Shown: piece by piece, positions 13,863-21,918 of the stretch | How the letters are laid out: the number at the start of each line of letters is the position of its first letter | Numbering within the stretch: position 1 is the stretch's first letter | Assembly (NCBI GenBank): GCA_045578245.1 | Contig: JAZNJX010000086.1 | Span: 1-23,428, forward strand | Length of the DNA stretch: 23,428 bases | Reading direction: 5' to 3' | From: Fimenecus sp045578245 | GTDB taxonomy: Bacteria; Bacillota; Clostridia; Oscillospirales; Acutalibacteraceae | Notes under the pieces: generated by a model | Seen by the model: only the letters and a program-made list of their open reading frames with translations | Database searches by the model: none | Told to the model about the DNA's origin: nothing | Position numbers and translations under genes: made by a program

Positions 13863-14768
13863 ATGTCGTTTTCATCTGATGTAAAAAATGAAATTCTGTC
13901 GGTGGAAATTGAAAGCAAGTGTTGTTTACACGCTTTTGCATATGGTGTATTTCTATTTTCAAGAGGGTTTTCGTATTACGATATGTATCTGATGACTGAA
14001 CATAGTGGTGTGGCAGAAAAGTACGCAGAACTTATGAAAACAGTTTGTGGAGTTAAACCTAATTTGATAAAGTCAGATGCAGGTAAATACAAAGTTGAGA
14101 TTTCCAGTAGGGAAGACAGGTTAAAGGTACTTAAAACCTTTGGATATGATAAAAAGAATGGTGCGTCAAGAATCAATTGGGGTAATTTTACTGACGAGTG
14201 CTGTAAAATTTCTTTCCTTAAAGGTGCTTTTTTGACTTGTGGTACAGTCAATGACCCAAATAAGAATTACCACCTTGAATTTGTTGTGCCATATCTTAAT
14301 TTAAGTCGTGACTTGAATTTGTTTATAAATGATTATCCTGATTTGAATGTTGTTCCAAAAAGTATAGTACGTAACTCAAACTACGTGATATATTTCAAAG
14401 ACAGTGAGTCAATTGAGGATTTGCTTACTGTAATGGGTGCATCAAACTCATCCTTGGAGATAATGGGTGTTAAGATGTACAAGGATTTAAGGAATAATGT
14501 TAATCGAAAAGTAAACTTTGAAAATGCAAATCTGGATAAAACATTGGGAGCATCATCCAAACATATTGACGCAATTATACATATAAAAAATACGGTGGGA
14601 CTTTCGTTCCTTTCTGACGATTTAAAAGAACTTGCCGAATTAAGATTGGATAATCCCGGTTTGTCGTTGCGTGAGTTAGGAAACAGTTTGACTAATCCTA
14701 TTTCTCGTTCTGGGGTTAACCATCGATTACAAAGAATATGTGAAATTGCAAAAGAACTCAAAAAGTAG
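13863..14768 (+). CDS. whiA: DNA-binding protein WhiA
   Basis: WhiA joins a degenerate LAGLIDADG homing-endonuclease-like fold to a C-terminal helix-turn-helix. In streptomycetes it is a sporulation regulator; in Bacillus it influences division and chromosome segregation. The 301-residue product opens with SFSSDVKNEIL, typical of the family, and ends with the HTH LRLDNPGLSLRELGNSL through RSGVNHRLQRICEIA (about 265-297). AAGGA precedes the ATG, 12 bases after rapZ. Its stop is embedded in the ribosome binding region of the next gene. Confidence 0.94.
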   Translation: MSFSSDVKNEILSVEIESKCCLHAFAYGVFLFSRGFSYYDMYLMTEHSGVAEKYAELMKTVCGVKPNLIKSDAGKYKVEISSREDRLKVLKTFGYDKKNGASRINWGNFTDECCKISFLKGAFLTCGTVNDPNKNYHLEFVVPYLNLSRDLNLFINDYPDLNVVPKSIVRNSNYVIYFKDSESIEDLLTVMGASNSSLEIMGVKMYKDLRNNVNRKVNFENANLDKTLGASSKHIDAIIHIKNTVGLSFLSDDLKELAELRLDNPGLSLRELGNSLTNPISRSGVNHRLQRICEIAKELKK

Positions 14769-14776
14769 GTGTTTAT

Positions 14777-15379
14777 GTGAGAAAAGAGGAATATTTTGAT
14801 ATTACCTTTGATACTCAAAAAAAAGAAGTTCCTGTAACTGCTAAAAAGGGTATATGGAATTTTGTATATAATTGGCTTGATTCGTTAGTATTTGCTATTG
14901 TTTTAATACTTGTTGTATTTGTATTTGCATTCAGAATTGTCGGTGTTGTTGGCGATTCAATGAATCCAACTCTTCAAAGTGGGGAATGGTTGGCAACTAA
15001 AGCCATTAACACAACAATAAACAGAGGCGATATTGTGATTGTAACTCAACCAAATGACATTAATGAACCTTTGGTAAAACGTGTAATTGCTGTTGGTGGA
15101 GATACTATTGATATCGATTTCAATAGGGGAGATGTAAAGGTTAATGGCGAGATAATTGACGAGCCTTATATTAAAGAATTAACACACCGACGCGGTGACT
15201 TCAGTGGTCCTATTACCATTCCGGAAGGTTATGTCTTTGTAATGGGTGATAATCGCAACGATTCGCTTGATAGCCGTTTTAATTCTGTCGGATTAATAGA
15301 CGAACGTTATGTTCTCGGTGTGGCGGAATTCAGATTCTATCCTTTTGATAGCTTGGAGATAACAAATAATGAACAATGA
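14777..15379 (+). CDS. lepB: Type I signal peptidase, first copy
   Basis: Membrane serine protease that removes signal peptides from secreted proteins. The 200-residue protein has a cytoplasmic N-tail, one membrane segment (about 33-54), catalytic Ser61 in GDSMNPTL, catalytic Lys101 in LVKRVIAVGGD, and box E GDNRNDSLDSR (157-167). The start is a GTG at 14777 with AGTAGGTG just upstream, eight bases after whiA. It overlaps the second signal peptidase gene by 11 bases. Both catalytic residues are intact, so it should be active. Confidence 0.95.
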   Translation: MRKEEYFDITFDTQKKEVPVTAKKGIWNFVYNWLDSLVFAIVLILVVFVFAFRIVGVVGDSMNPTLQSGEWLATKAINTTINRGDIVIVTQPNDINEPLVKRVIAVGGDTIDIDFNRGDVKVNGEIIDEPYIKELTHRRGDFSGPITIPEGYVFVMGDNRNDSLDSRFNSVGLIDERYVLGVAEFRFYPFDSLEITNNEQ

Positions 15380-15896
15380 TAAGTTACTTAGAAATGTGTA
15401 TGACTTTGCTTCAACCGTTGTTTCTTCTGTACTGGTTATCTGTGTGATTTTTACATTCTTTTTTAAACTTTCAACAGTTAACGGACAGTCAATGGAAAAA
15501 ACATTGTATAATGGTGATAGGCTTATTATAAGTGCCGTTTCAAAAGATATAGAGTATGGTGATGTTGTAATCATTTCACAACCCAATGCGTATAGCAAAG
15601 TTCTTATTAAAAGAGTAATTGCTGTAGGTGGACAAACTATTGAATTTGACAGCAAAAAAGGTACAGTTTCAGTTGATGGTAAAGTATTAAATGAGCCTTA
15701 CATTAAAGAAAAAATGGATATTTCACCATTTATGAAAGATAAATATGTTGTTCCTGAAGGAAAATTCTTTGTAATGGGTGATAATCGAAATCATTCTGCT
15801 GATAGTCGTGATATTGGTGTAGGTATGATTGATGAAGATTATATTTTAGGAAAAGTAATATACAGATTTGGTGATAAAAGGTTGTTTAATTCCTGA
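15369..15896 (+). CDS. Type I signal peptidase, second tandem copy
   Basis: A second, shorter (175-residue) signal peptidase starting within the end of the first. It has one membrane segment (about 16-35), catalytic Ser41 in GQSMEKTL, Lys81 in LIKRVIAVGGQ, and box E GDNRNHSADSR (137-147). The conserved cores of the two copies match clearly (KRVIAVGG, VMGDNRN, EPYIKE), but the N-tails and the region after EPYIKE differ, pointing to an old tandem duplication rather than a recent one. The ATG sits 11 bases inside the first gene, so translation is probably coupled by reinitiation. Confidence 0.95.
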   Translation: MNNDKLLRNVYDFASTVVSSVLVICVIFTFFFKLSTVNGQSMEKTLYNGDRLIISAVSKDIEYGDVVIISQPNAYSKVLIKRVIAVGGQTIEFDSKKGTVSVDGKVLNEPYIKEKMDISPFMKDKYVVPEGKFFVMGDNRNHSADSRDIGVGMIDEDYILGKVIYRFGDKRLFNS

Positions 15897-15913
15897 ATTT
15901 AAGGAGTTTTAAA

Positions 15914-16780
15914 ATGGGTGATAGTCAAAGACAAATAGTTCAGTGGTTCCCGGGACATATGGCCAAAACACGCCGTCTAATTAAAGAGAGTTTATCCCTT
16001 GTTGATGGTGTAACGGAAATTATTGATGCGAGAATACCGAATAGTAGTTCAAACCCTGAACTTGAAGAATTAATTAATGGTAAACCACGTATTGTACTTT
16101 TGAATAAATGTGATTTAGCAGATAAGAAAACCACAGAACAATGGGTTCAGTATTATAAAAATAAAGGCGTTTGTGCAATACCTGTTGACTGTCGTACGGG
16201 TAAAGGTCTTAATAATTACATTGTTGCAGTCAGAGAAGTGCTTAAAGGTGTAATTAAGAAAAATGAAGATAGGGGAATGCCAGGAAAAGCCTTGAGAATT
16301 ATGGTTGTTGGTATTCCTAATACAGGTAAATCATCCTTCATTAATCGTATGGCAGGTTCTGCAAAAGCCAAGGTTGCCGATAAAGCAGGTGTCACAAGAC
16401 ATAACCAATGGTTTCCTATTGGAAACGGAATCGAATTGCTCGATACTCCCGGTGTTTTGTGGCCTAAATTTGATGACCCCAAAGTAGGGGACAGACTTGC
16501 TTTTATCGGTTCAGTTAAGGATGAAATTCTTGATGCTGAAACATTGGCAATAAGACTTCTTGAGGTTATGAAGAAAGACTATTCTGACAGACTTACTGAA
16601 AGATATAAGATAGATAACTTTGCCGATAAGGAAGCTTGGGAAGTTCTTGAAATGATTGGCAAAAAACGTGGAATGATGATAAAAGGTGGAGAAATTGATT
16701 ACGAAAGAGCATCAGTAATGTTACTTGACGAGTATCGTGGTGGAAAGCTCGGACTGATTTCTCTTGAAAAACCGGAGTAA
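15914..16780 (+). CDS. rbgA: Ribosome biogenesis GTPase RbgA (YlqF)
   Basis: Circularly permuted GTPase needed for late 50S subunit assembly. In the 288-residue product the G motifs occur in permuted order: G4 NKCD (64-67), then G1 GIPNTGKSS (133-141), G2 around Thr161, and G3 DTPG (177-180). The N-terminal WFPGHMAKTRR (11-21) and the C-terminal RNA-binding helical domain are typical. TAAGGAG precedes the ATG. It is followed by rnhB after 3 bases, the same order as in Bacillus. Confidence 0.95.
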   Translation: MGDSQRQIVQWFPGHMAKTRRLIKESLSLVDGVTEIIDARIPNSSSNPELEELINGKPRIVLLNKCDLADKKTTEQWVQYYKNKGVCAIPVDCRTGKGLNNYIVAVREVLKGVIKKNEDRGMPGKALRIMVVGIPNTGKSSFINRMAGSAKAKVADKAGVTRHNQWFPIGNGIELLDTPGVLWPKFDDPKVGDRLAFIGSVKDEILDAETLAIRLLEVMKKDYSDRLTERYKIDNFADKEAWEVLEMIGKKRGMMIKGGEIDYERASVMLLDEYRGGKLGLISLEKPE

Positions 16781-16783
16781 GAT

Positions 16784-17389
16784 ATGGATTATTTATACGA
16801 ACAAAAAGCAGTTGACGCAGGATATAAAGTTATCTGTGGAATCGATGAAGCTGGTCGAGGTCCATTGGCAGGACCTGTGCATGCAGCTGCAGTTGTATTG
16901 CCTATTGGACTTGAAATTGAGGGTCTTAATGACTCGAAAAAACTGACTGAAAAGAAAAGAGAACAGCTTTTTGATGTGATTTGTGAAAAAGCTATTGATT
17001 ATTCAATTGGTGTTGCAACAGAGCAGGAGATTGATGAAATCAATATTCTCAACGCAACTTTCCTTGCAATGCACAGAGCAGTTGAGGGATTAAAAGTCAA
17101 ACCTGACTATGCTTTGATTGATGGTAATCAGTATCCTAAAGTTCCTTTTGTTATGGAAGAAACCGTTGTAAAAGGCGATGCAAAAAGTATGTCTATTGCA
17201 GCTGCATCAATCTTAGCAAAAGTAAGCCGTGACAGATTTATGCTTCAAAAAGCAGAAGAATATCCACAATATCAATTTGAAAAACATAAAGGCTATGGTA
17301 CAAAAGTTCACTATGAAGCAATAAGAGAATATGGACCATCACCAATACATAGACATACATTCTTAAAGAAATTCTATGGTGAAAAATAA
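16784..17389 (+). CDS. rnhB: Ribonuclease HII
   Basis: Cleaves RNA in RNA:DNA hybrids and removes misincorporated ribonucleotides. The 201-residue product has the metal-binding Asp21-Glu22 in GIDEAGRGPLAGPV (19-32) with the GRG motif, Asp113 in LIDGN, and Asp150 in VSRDRFM, all the expected catalytic residues. The C-terminal GPSPIHRHTF (184-193) is typical. A GGAG site overlaps the end of rbgA. The stop TAA shares its last base with the yraN start codon. Confidence 0.96.
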   Translation: MDYLYEQKAVDAGYKVICGIDEAGRGPLAGPVHAAAVVLPIGLEIEGLNDSKKLTEKKREQLFDVICEKAIDYSIGVATEQEIDEINILNATFLAMHRAVEGLKVKPDYALIDGNQYPKVPFVMEETVVKGDAKSMSIAAASILAKVSRDRFMLQKAEEYPQYQFEKHKGYGTKVHYEAIREYGPSPIHRHTFLKKFYGEK

Positions 17390-17754
17390 TGGATAAGCAG
17401 TTGCTTGGAGTGTATGGTGAAATTATTGCATCAAGATACTTAAGAGAACATGGGTATCTTATACTTTCAGCCCATTATAGTAGTAGAATGGGTGAAATTG
17501 ATTTAATTGCCAAGGATAAGAAATATGTTTGCTTCGTTGAAGTTAAAACACGAAGTGAGAATATGAAATATGCTCCTGCTGACGCAGTTGACTCAGCAAA
17601 AAGGAAAAGAATCATTGCGACTGCAGGTTTGTTTATGAAAGAAAACGCCATTAAACTTCAACCAAGATTTGATATCATTGAGATTTATTTCGAGAATGAT
17701 GAGCCCAAAAAACTCAATCATATTGAGGGTGCTTTTGATTCTAACGGACAATAA
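17389..17754 (+). CDS. yraN: YraN / UPF0102 endonuclease-like protein
   Basis: A 121-residue protein of the UPF0102 family, with a restriction-endonuclease-like (PD-(D/E)XK) fold. The core is visible as GEIDLIAKD (35-43, Asp38) followed by FVEVKTRS (49-56, Glu51 and Lys53), the DxnExK arrangement. The cellular substrate is not firmly known; family members have been linked to recombination or repair. It overlaps rnhB by one base (TAATG), consistent with coupled translation, and is the last gene before an independent thrC promoter. Confidence 0.9.
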   Translation: MDKQLLGVYGEIIASRYLREHGYLILSAHYSSRMGEIDLIAKDKKYVCFVEVKTRSENMKYAPADAVDSAKRKRIIATAGLFMKENAIKLQPRFDIIEIYFENDEPKKLNHIEGAFDSNGQ

Positions 17755-17761
17755 ATAATAG

Positions 17762-17790
17762 TTGAAAAACAATATTTTATATGATAAAAT
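17762..17790 (+). promoter_or_regulatory. Promoter of thrC
   Basis: TTGAAA (17762-17767), 17-base spacer, TAAAAT (17785-17790), eight bases after the yraN stop. No terminator precedes it, so readthrough from the operon upstream may add to thrC expression. There is no room for a T-box leader. Confidence 0.72.
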
Positions 17791-17815
17791 ACCACACGAA
17801 AAGGATGTGTTTTAA

Positions 17816-19309
17816 ATGTTTTATACAAGTACAAGAGATAAGTCAGTTAAAGTAACAGCTGCCGAAGCTATCGCAAAAGGCATTTCATCAGAGGGTGGAC
17901 TTTTTGTTCCTACTGAAATTCCTGCTGTTTCAGCTGAATTCATTGAAAAGCTTGTTCCAATGACATATATAGAAAGAGCAAAAGAAGTTCTCAGACTTTA
18001 CCTTACAGATTTTACAGAAGAAGAACTTTCAATGTGTGTTGAAGGTGCATATAAAGCAGGTAAGTTCAGCTCTGAAAAGGTTGCTCCTTTATATAAATTA
18101 TCAGATACAGCAAATGTTCTTGAATTATGGAGAGGTCCAACCTGCGCATTTAAGGATATGGCACTTCAGCTTCTCCCATATCTTCTTACAGTTTCAGCAG
18201 GAAAGACAGTTAAGGATACTGAAATTGTAATTCTTGTTGCAACATCTGGTGATACTGGTAAAGCAGCCCTTGAAGGCTTTGCAGATGTTCCTAACACAAA
18301 AATTCTTGTTTTCTATCCTGTTGATGGCGTTAGCCCAATGCAGAAACTTCAGATGACAACACAGGAAGGCAATAATGTCAGCGTTTGTGCTATCGAAGGT
18401 AATTTCGACGATGCACAGAGTGGTGTTAAGAAGATTTTCACAGATAAAGATATTGAAAAGAAATTCAAGGAAAACGGACTTGCATTCTCATCTGCTAACT
18501 CAATCAACTGGGGTCGTCTTGTACCACAGATTGTTTACTATGTATCAGCATATTGTGATATGATTCAGAATGGTGAACTTAAAAACGGTGAAGAAATGAA
18601 CGTTGTTGTTCCAACAGGTAACTTTGGTAACATTCTTGCTGCTTACTATGCAAAGAGAATGGGTGTGCCTGTTAAAACTCTTATCTGTGCTTCAAATGCA
18701 AATAACGTTCTTACAGATTTCTTGACAAGTGGTACTTATGATAAGAACAGAGCTTTCTATTGCACAACATCTCCATCAATGGATATTCTCATTTCAAGTA
18801 ACCTTGAAAGACTTTTGTTCCACCTCTGTGGTGAAAACGATGTTCAGGTTGCTGAGTGGATGGCATCTCTTAATAATGATGGTAAATATACAGTTTCTGC
18901 AGAAGTTGCTGATAAGGTAAAAGCATTGTTTGCAGCAGGTTGCTGTAATGATGCAGAGACAAAAGTAACAATCGGAAAAGTTTTTGAAGACAAGAACTAT
19001 CTCTGTGATACTCATACTGCAGTTGCAGTTAAAGTGTATGACGATTACGTTGAATCAACAGGGGATAAAACACCTACTGTTATTGCTTCAACAGCAAACC
19101 CATATAAATTCTCTGCAAGTGTTCTCGCAGCTATTACTGATGAAATCAAAGCAGATAATGAATTTGATATGGTTGATGAACTTTTCGAAAAGTCAAACGA
19201 GCCTGTACCACAGCAGCTTGCAACTCTTAAAGGCAAAGAACCACGATTTACAAGAGTAAGCAAGAAAGAAGATATGAAACGGGTTGTTTTTGACTTGTTA
19301 GGTATCTAA
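17816..19309 (+). CDS. thrC: Threonine synthase
   Basis: PLP enzyme converting O-phosphohomoserine to threonine. The 497-residue length fits the longer (class I, E. coli/yeast-like) threonine synthases. Motifs: MFYTSTRDKS at the N-terminus, ISSEGGLFVP (23-32), PLP lysine Lys113 in GPTCAFKDMALQ, VATSGDTGKAALEGF (141-155) and VVVPTGNFGNILAAYYAKRMG (substrate/PLP-binding region, about 262-282). AAGGATGTG precedes the ATG, after its own promoter at 17762-17790. No hom or thrB is nearby. Confidence 0.95.
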   Translation: MFYTSTRDKSVKVTAAEAIAKGISSEGGLFVPTEIPAVSAEFIEKLVPMTYIERAKEVLRLYLTDFTEEELSMCVEGAYKAGKFSSEKVAPLYKLSDTANVLELWRGPTCAFKDMALQLLPYLLTVSAGKTVKDTEIVILVATSGDTGKAALEGFADVPNTKILVFYPVDGVSPMQKLQMTTQEGNNVSVCAIEGNFDDAQSGVKKIFTDKDIEKKFKENGLAFSSANSINWGRLVPQIVYYVSAYCDMIQNGELKNGEEMNVVVPTGNFGNILAAYYAKRMGVPVKTLICASNANNVLTDFLTSGTYDKNRAFYCTTSPSMDILISSNLERLLFHLCGENDVQVAEWMASLNNDGKYTVSAEVADKVKALFAAGCCNDAETKVTIGKVFEDKNYLCDTHTAVAVKVYDDYVESTGDKTPTVIASTANPYKFSASVLAAITDEIKADNEFDMVDELFEKSNEPVPQQLATLKGKEPRFTRVSKKEDMKRVVFDLLGI

Positions 19310-19320
19310 GTACAAATAGT

Positions 19321-19354
19321 AATGCGGAAGCCGTATTAAGTCGGTTTCCGCATT
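19321..19354. terminator. Hairpin between thrC and the DUF1540 gene
   Basis: A 13-bp stem (19321-19333 with 19342-19354, one G-U pair) and an 8-base loop lie between the convergent stops. The flanks are A/T-rich but lack a clean T run on either strand, so termination could be partial. Confidence 0.6.
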
Positions 19355-19365
19355 TGAATTTAGTT

Positions 19366-19530
19366 TTATTCTACATCAGAAATTTTCAACTTAAAGGTCG
19401 CACATCTTGTATCATCACAAGTGCAAGCACTGTGTGTACCAACCTTAATTCCGTCAGCAGTGCAGTTCATGTGTCCATCGTTGAATGTACAATGACATGC
19501 ATCGCAAGTAATGTTTTTATTCTTATCCAT
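19366..19530 (-). CDS. DUF1540 Cys-rich small protein (54 aa)
   Basis: A 54-residue protein with AAAGGGGG eight bases upstream of its ATG. The product begins MDKNKNITCDACHCTFND and has seven Cys (9, 12, 14, 23, 36, 38, 43). The pattern C-x4-C ... NC-T-A-x2-I-x-V ... T-R-C-A-T-F matches the DUF1540 domain, common in spore-forming Clostridia and presumed to bind metal. The function is not established. It is monocistronic, convergent with thrC and divergent from the metallophosphoesterase gene. It falls below a 60-residue cut-off and is easily missed. Confidence 0.88.
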   Translation of the reverse strand: MDKNKNITCDACHCTFNDGHMNCTADGIKVGTHSACTCDDTRCATFKLKISDVE

Positions 19531-19598
19531 TTTTTTTGCCCCCTTTCATGTTTATTTTTTGAAAGTTCATTATAATTATTCATAGGAGAAATTTCTTT

Positions 19599-20291
19599 AT
19601 GTCAGTTTATGTTATCGGTGATACACATTTATCACTTTCAGTTGATAAGCCCATGGATATTTTCAAGGGCTGGGATGACTATGCCCTCAGACTTGAAAAC
19701 AACTGGCAAAGACTTGTTTCTAAAGAAGATACAGTTATAATCAATGGCGATGTTTCGTGGGCAATGAGCCTGGAAGAAGCCGAAAAAGATTTCGAGTTTT
19801 TGAATAGTCTTAACGGTACAAAGATTATTTCAAAAGGTAATCACGATTATTGGTGGAACACAATTACAAAAATGGAAAAATTCTGCAAAGAAAAGGGTTT
19901 TGATACAATCAAGTTTCTCCATAATAATGCATATAGAATAGGGGATGTTTCTGTTGCGGGAACTCGTGGCTGGTTCTTTGATGCAGAAAGTGAAAATATT
20001 GATAAAGTAATGGCTCGTGAGTGTGCAAGGCTGCAACGCTCTATTGATGAAGCGAGAAAGCTTGGTGGGGAAGTTGTTGTGTTTCTTCATTATCCACCTA
20101 TCAGTATCTCAAGAAAATGTGAACCAATTTTCAATGTTTTAAAGGAAAATAATATAGAAAGATGCTACTATGGACATTTGCACGGTGGCGCTATAAAAGG
20201 TGCTATTAATGAGGAAAAAGATGGTATAAAATTTCGTCTTGTTTCAGCAGATTTTTTAGAATTCTGTCCTTATCTTGTGAATTTAGAGTAG
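19599..20291 (+). CDS. Calcineurin-like metallophosphoesterase
   Basis: A 230-residue two-metal phosphoesterase, probably cytoplasmic (no signal peptide). All family motifs are in order: GDTH (7-10), INGDVSW (48-54), GNHDYWW (80-86), FLHYPP (162-167) and GHLHGG (192-197), supplying the Asp, Asn and His metal ligands. GWDDYALRLENNW (24-36) is typical of the subgroup of Firmicutes metallophosphoesterases with unknown substrate. TAGGAGAA precedes the ATG. A TATAAT at 19571-19576 could be its -10, but no good -35 is seen. Confidence 0.9.
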   Translation: MSVYVIGDTHLSLSVDKPMDIFKGWDDYALRLENNWQRLVSKEDTVIINGDVSWAMSLEEAEKDFEFLNSLNGTKIISKGNHDYWWNTITKMEKFCKEKGFDTIKFLHNNAYRIGDVSVAGTRGWFFDAESENIDKVMARECARLQRSIDEARKLGGEVVVFLHYPPISISRKCEPIFNVLKENNIERCYYGHLHGGAIKGAINEEKDGIKFRLVSADFLEFCPYLVNLE

Positions 20292-20349
20292 ATTTTATTT
20301 AAATCAATGGCAAAAATCCTTATTTTGTCAGAAAATCTTAAGGAAAATA

Positions 20350-20378
20350 TTGTATTTGTAAATTTAATGTGATATAAT
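20350..20378 (+). promoter_or_regulatory. Promoter of tig
   Basis: TTGTAT (20350-20355), 17-base spacer, TATAAT (20373-20378) with TGA directly before it, an extended -10. The leader to the start codon is about 55 bases. Confidence 0.7.
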
Positions 20379-20438
20379 ATTATGAATTTTGCGGTAACAT
20401 AAAATGCTGTAAACAATAATATTCAGGAGGAATATTTG

Positions 20439-21824
20439 ATGTTAAAATCAACAAACAATGTAGAAACAAATGTCTACGAACTTGAAATCACTGTAGATGG
20501 TGAAAAATTTGAGGTTGCTGTTCAGAAGGCATATCTCAAAGAGAGAAAGAATATCACTATCAAGGGCTTCAGAAAGGGTAAGGCACCAAGAAACTTCATC
20601 GAAAAGATGTATGGTGAAGGCGTTTTCTATGAAGATGCTCTTGAACTTCTTTATCCAGAAGTTGTTAGCGAAGCAATTCTCGAGTCAAAGCTCGAAGTTG
20701 TTGGCACTCCTTATGACCTTGAAGTACCTGAAATTGGTAAAGATGGTGTTGTATTAAAGCTTAAGGTTGCTGTTAAGCCTGAAGTTAAGCTTGGCGCTTA
20801 TAAAGGACTTAAGGCAACAAAACCTGCTTGCAAAGTATCAGCAGACGAAGTAAAGGCTGAACTAGCTAAGATGCAGGAACAGAATTCAAGAATGATTAGC
20901 GTTGATGACAGAGCAGTTAAGAAGAACGATACAGCAGTTATCGACTTCGAAGGTTTCGTTGATGGCATTGCTTTTGATGTCGGTAAGGCTGAAAACTATG
21001 ACCTCGTTATCGGTAGCGGTTCATTTATTCCAGGCTTTGAAGACCAGATTATCGGTCACAAAATCGGCGAAGAATTTGATGTTAACGTTACTTTCCCTGC
21101 AGAATATCAGGAAAACCTTGCATCAAAGGATGCAGTTTTCAAGATTAAGCTTCATGAAATCAAGGTTAAGGAACTCCCTGCTCTTGATGATGAATTCGCA
21201 AAAGACGTTAGTGAATTTGATACTCTTGACGAACTTAAGAAGAGTGTAAAGGCTCAGCTTGAAGATGCAAAGAAAGCTGACGCTGACAATAAAGTAGTTA
21301 ACGACCTTCTTGAAGAAGTTGTAAAGGGAATCGAAGTTGAAATTCCTGAAGTTATGATTGAGGAAGAAATCGACAATATCGTTAATAACTTCAACTACAG
21401 ACTTCAGTCACAGGGTCTTGACCTCAATACATACCTTTCATATACAGGTATGGAAATGGCTGCTTTCAGAGAAGGCTATAAAGAAAATGCTGAAGCTCAG
21501 GTTAAACTTAGCCTTGCTATCGAAGCAATCGTTAAGGCTGAAGGTATCGAAGCAACAGATGACGAAGTTAATGCTGAATATGAAAACCTTGCTAAGACAT
21601 ACGGTATGGATGTTGAAGCAGTTAAGAAGGCAATTCCTGCTGAATCACTTGCTGGTGACATCAAGTCAAAGAAAGCAATTGACTTCGTAAAAGACAATGC
21701 TAAAGTAACAGAAGAAAAAGTAGCGGCTAAGAAAACAACAAAGAAAGCTGCTGACGATGCAGAAAAGCCTGCAAAGAAACCTGCAGCAAAGAAAACAACA
21801 AAGAAAGCTGCAGACGCTGAATAA
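20439..21824 (+). CDS. tig: Trigger factor (ribosome-associated chaperone)
   Basis: Ribosome-bound chaperone and peptidyl-prolyl isomerase that receives nascent chains. The 461-residue product has the ribosome-docking signature GFRKGKAP (43-50), an FKBP-type PPIase domain (about 155-240, with DTAVIDFEGFVDG and GSGSFIPGFEDQIIG), and the helical C-domain to about 422. It then carries an unusual Lys/Ala/Thr-rich tail (429-461) with two copies of AAKKTTKKAAD, 20 residues apart. The ATG at 20439 has AGGAGG eight bases upstream; a TTG one codon earlier is not needed. clpP and clpX follow, the usual order. Confidence 0.97.
   Translation: MLKSTNNVETNVYELEITVDGEKFEVAVQKAYLKERKNITIKGFRKGKAPRNFIEKMYGEGVFYEDALELLYPEVVSEAILESKLEVVGTPYDLEVPEIGKDGVVLKLKVAVKPEVKLGAYKGLKATKPACKVSADEVKAELAKMQEQNSRMISVDDRAVKKNDTAVIDFEGFVDGIAFDVGKAENYDLVIGSGSFIPGFEDQIIGHKIGEEFDVNVTFPAEYQENLASKDAVFKIKLHEIKVKELPALDDEFAKDVSEFDTLDELKKSVKAQLEDAKKADADNKVVNDLLEEVVKGIEVEIPEVMIEEEIDNIVNNFNYRLQSQGLDLNTYLSYTGMEMAAFREGYKENAEAQVKLSLAIEAIVKAEGIEATDDEVNAEYENLAKTYGMDVEAVKKAIPAESLAGDIKSKKAIDFVKDNAKVTEEKVAAKKTTKKAADDAEKPAKKPAAKKTTKKAADAE
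21729..21811 (+). repeat. Direct repeat encoding the trigger-factor tail
   Basis: The 23-base stretches at 21729-21751 and 21789-21811 are identical and exactly 60 bases apart, in frame, and encode the two KKTTKKAA blocks of the tail. This suggests expansion by in-frame duplication. Confidence 0.85.
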
Positions 21825-21846
21825 GAATTTATATGTTTAAGTGTTG

Positions 21847-21879
21847 AAGAATTGTCCAATAATCAAAAGGACAATTCTT
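21847..21879 (+). terminator. Hairpin between tig and clpP
   Basis: A perfect 11-bp stem AAGAATTGTCC/GGACAATTCTT (21847-21857, 21869-21879) with an 11-base loop is followed only by TAATGCTTTT. It may act as a weak terminator or RNA stability element that lowers clpP relative to tig. Confidence 0.55.
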
Positions 21880-21918
21880 TAATGCTTTTCAAAGTTATTG
21901 AATGGAGGTAATATTATT

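Noticed and set aside
19354..19575. 73-codon plus-strand ORF between thrC and the metallophosphoesterase gene
   Set aside because: It is the shadow of the DUF1540 gene on the other strand, which has a clear family pattern and ribosome binding site.
21497..21859. 120-codon antisense ORF over the trigger-factor C-terminus
   Set aside because: It is the mirror of the repetitive Lys/Ala codons, giving Phe/Ala/Val runs; no independent coding evidence.
21898..21918. TTG start adding seven residues to ClpP
   Set aside because: The TTG precedes the GGAGG that serves the ATG at 21919; the shorter form puts the triad at canonical numbers.
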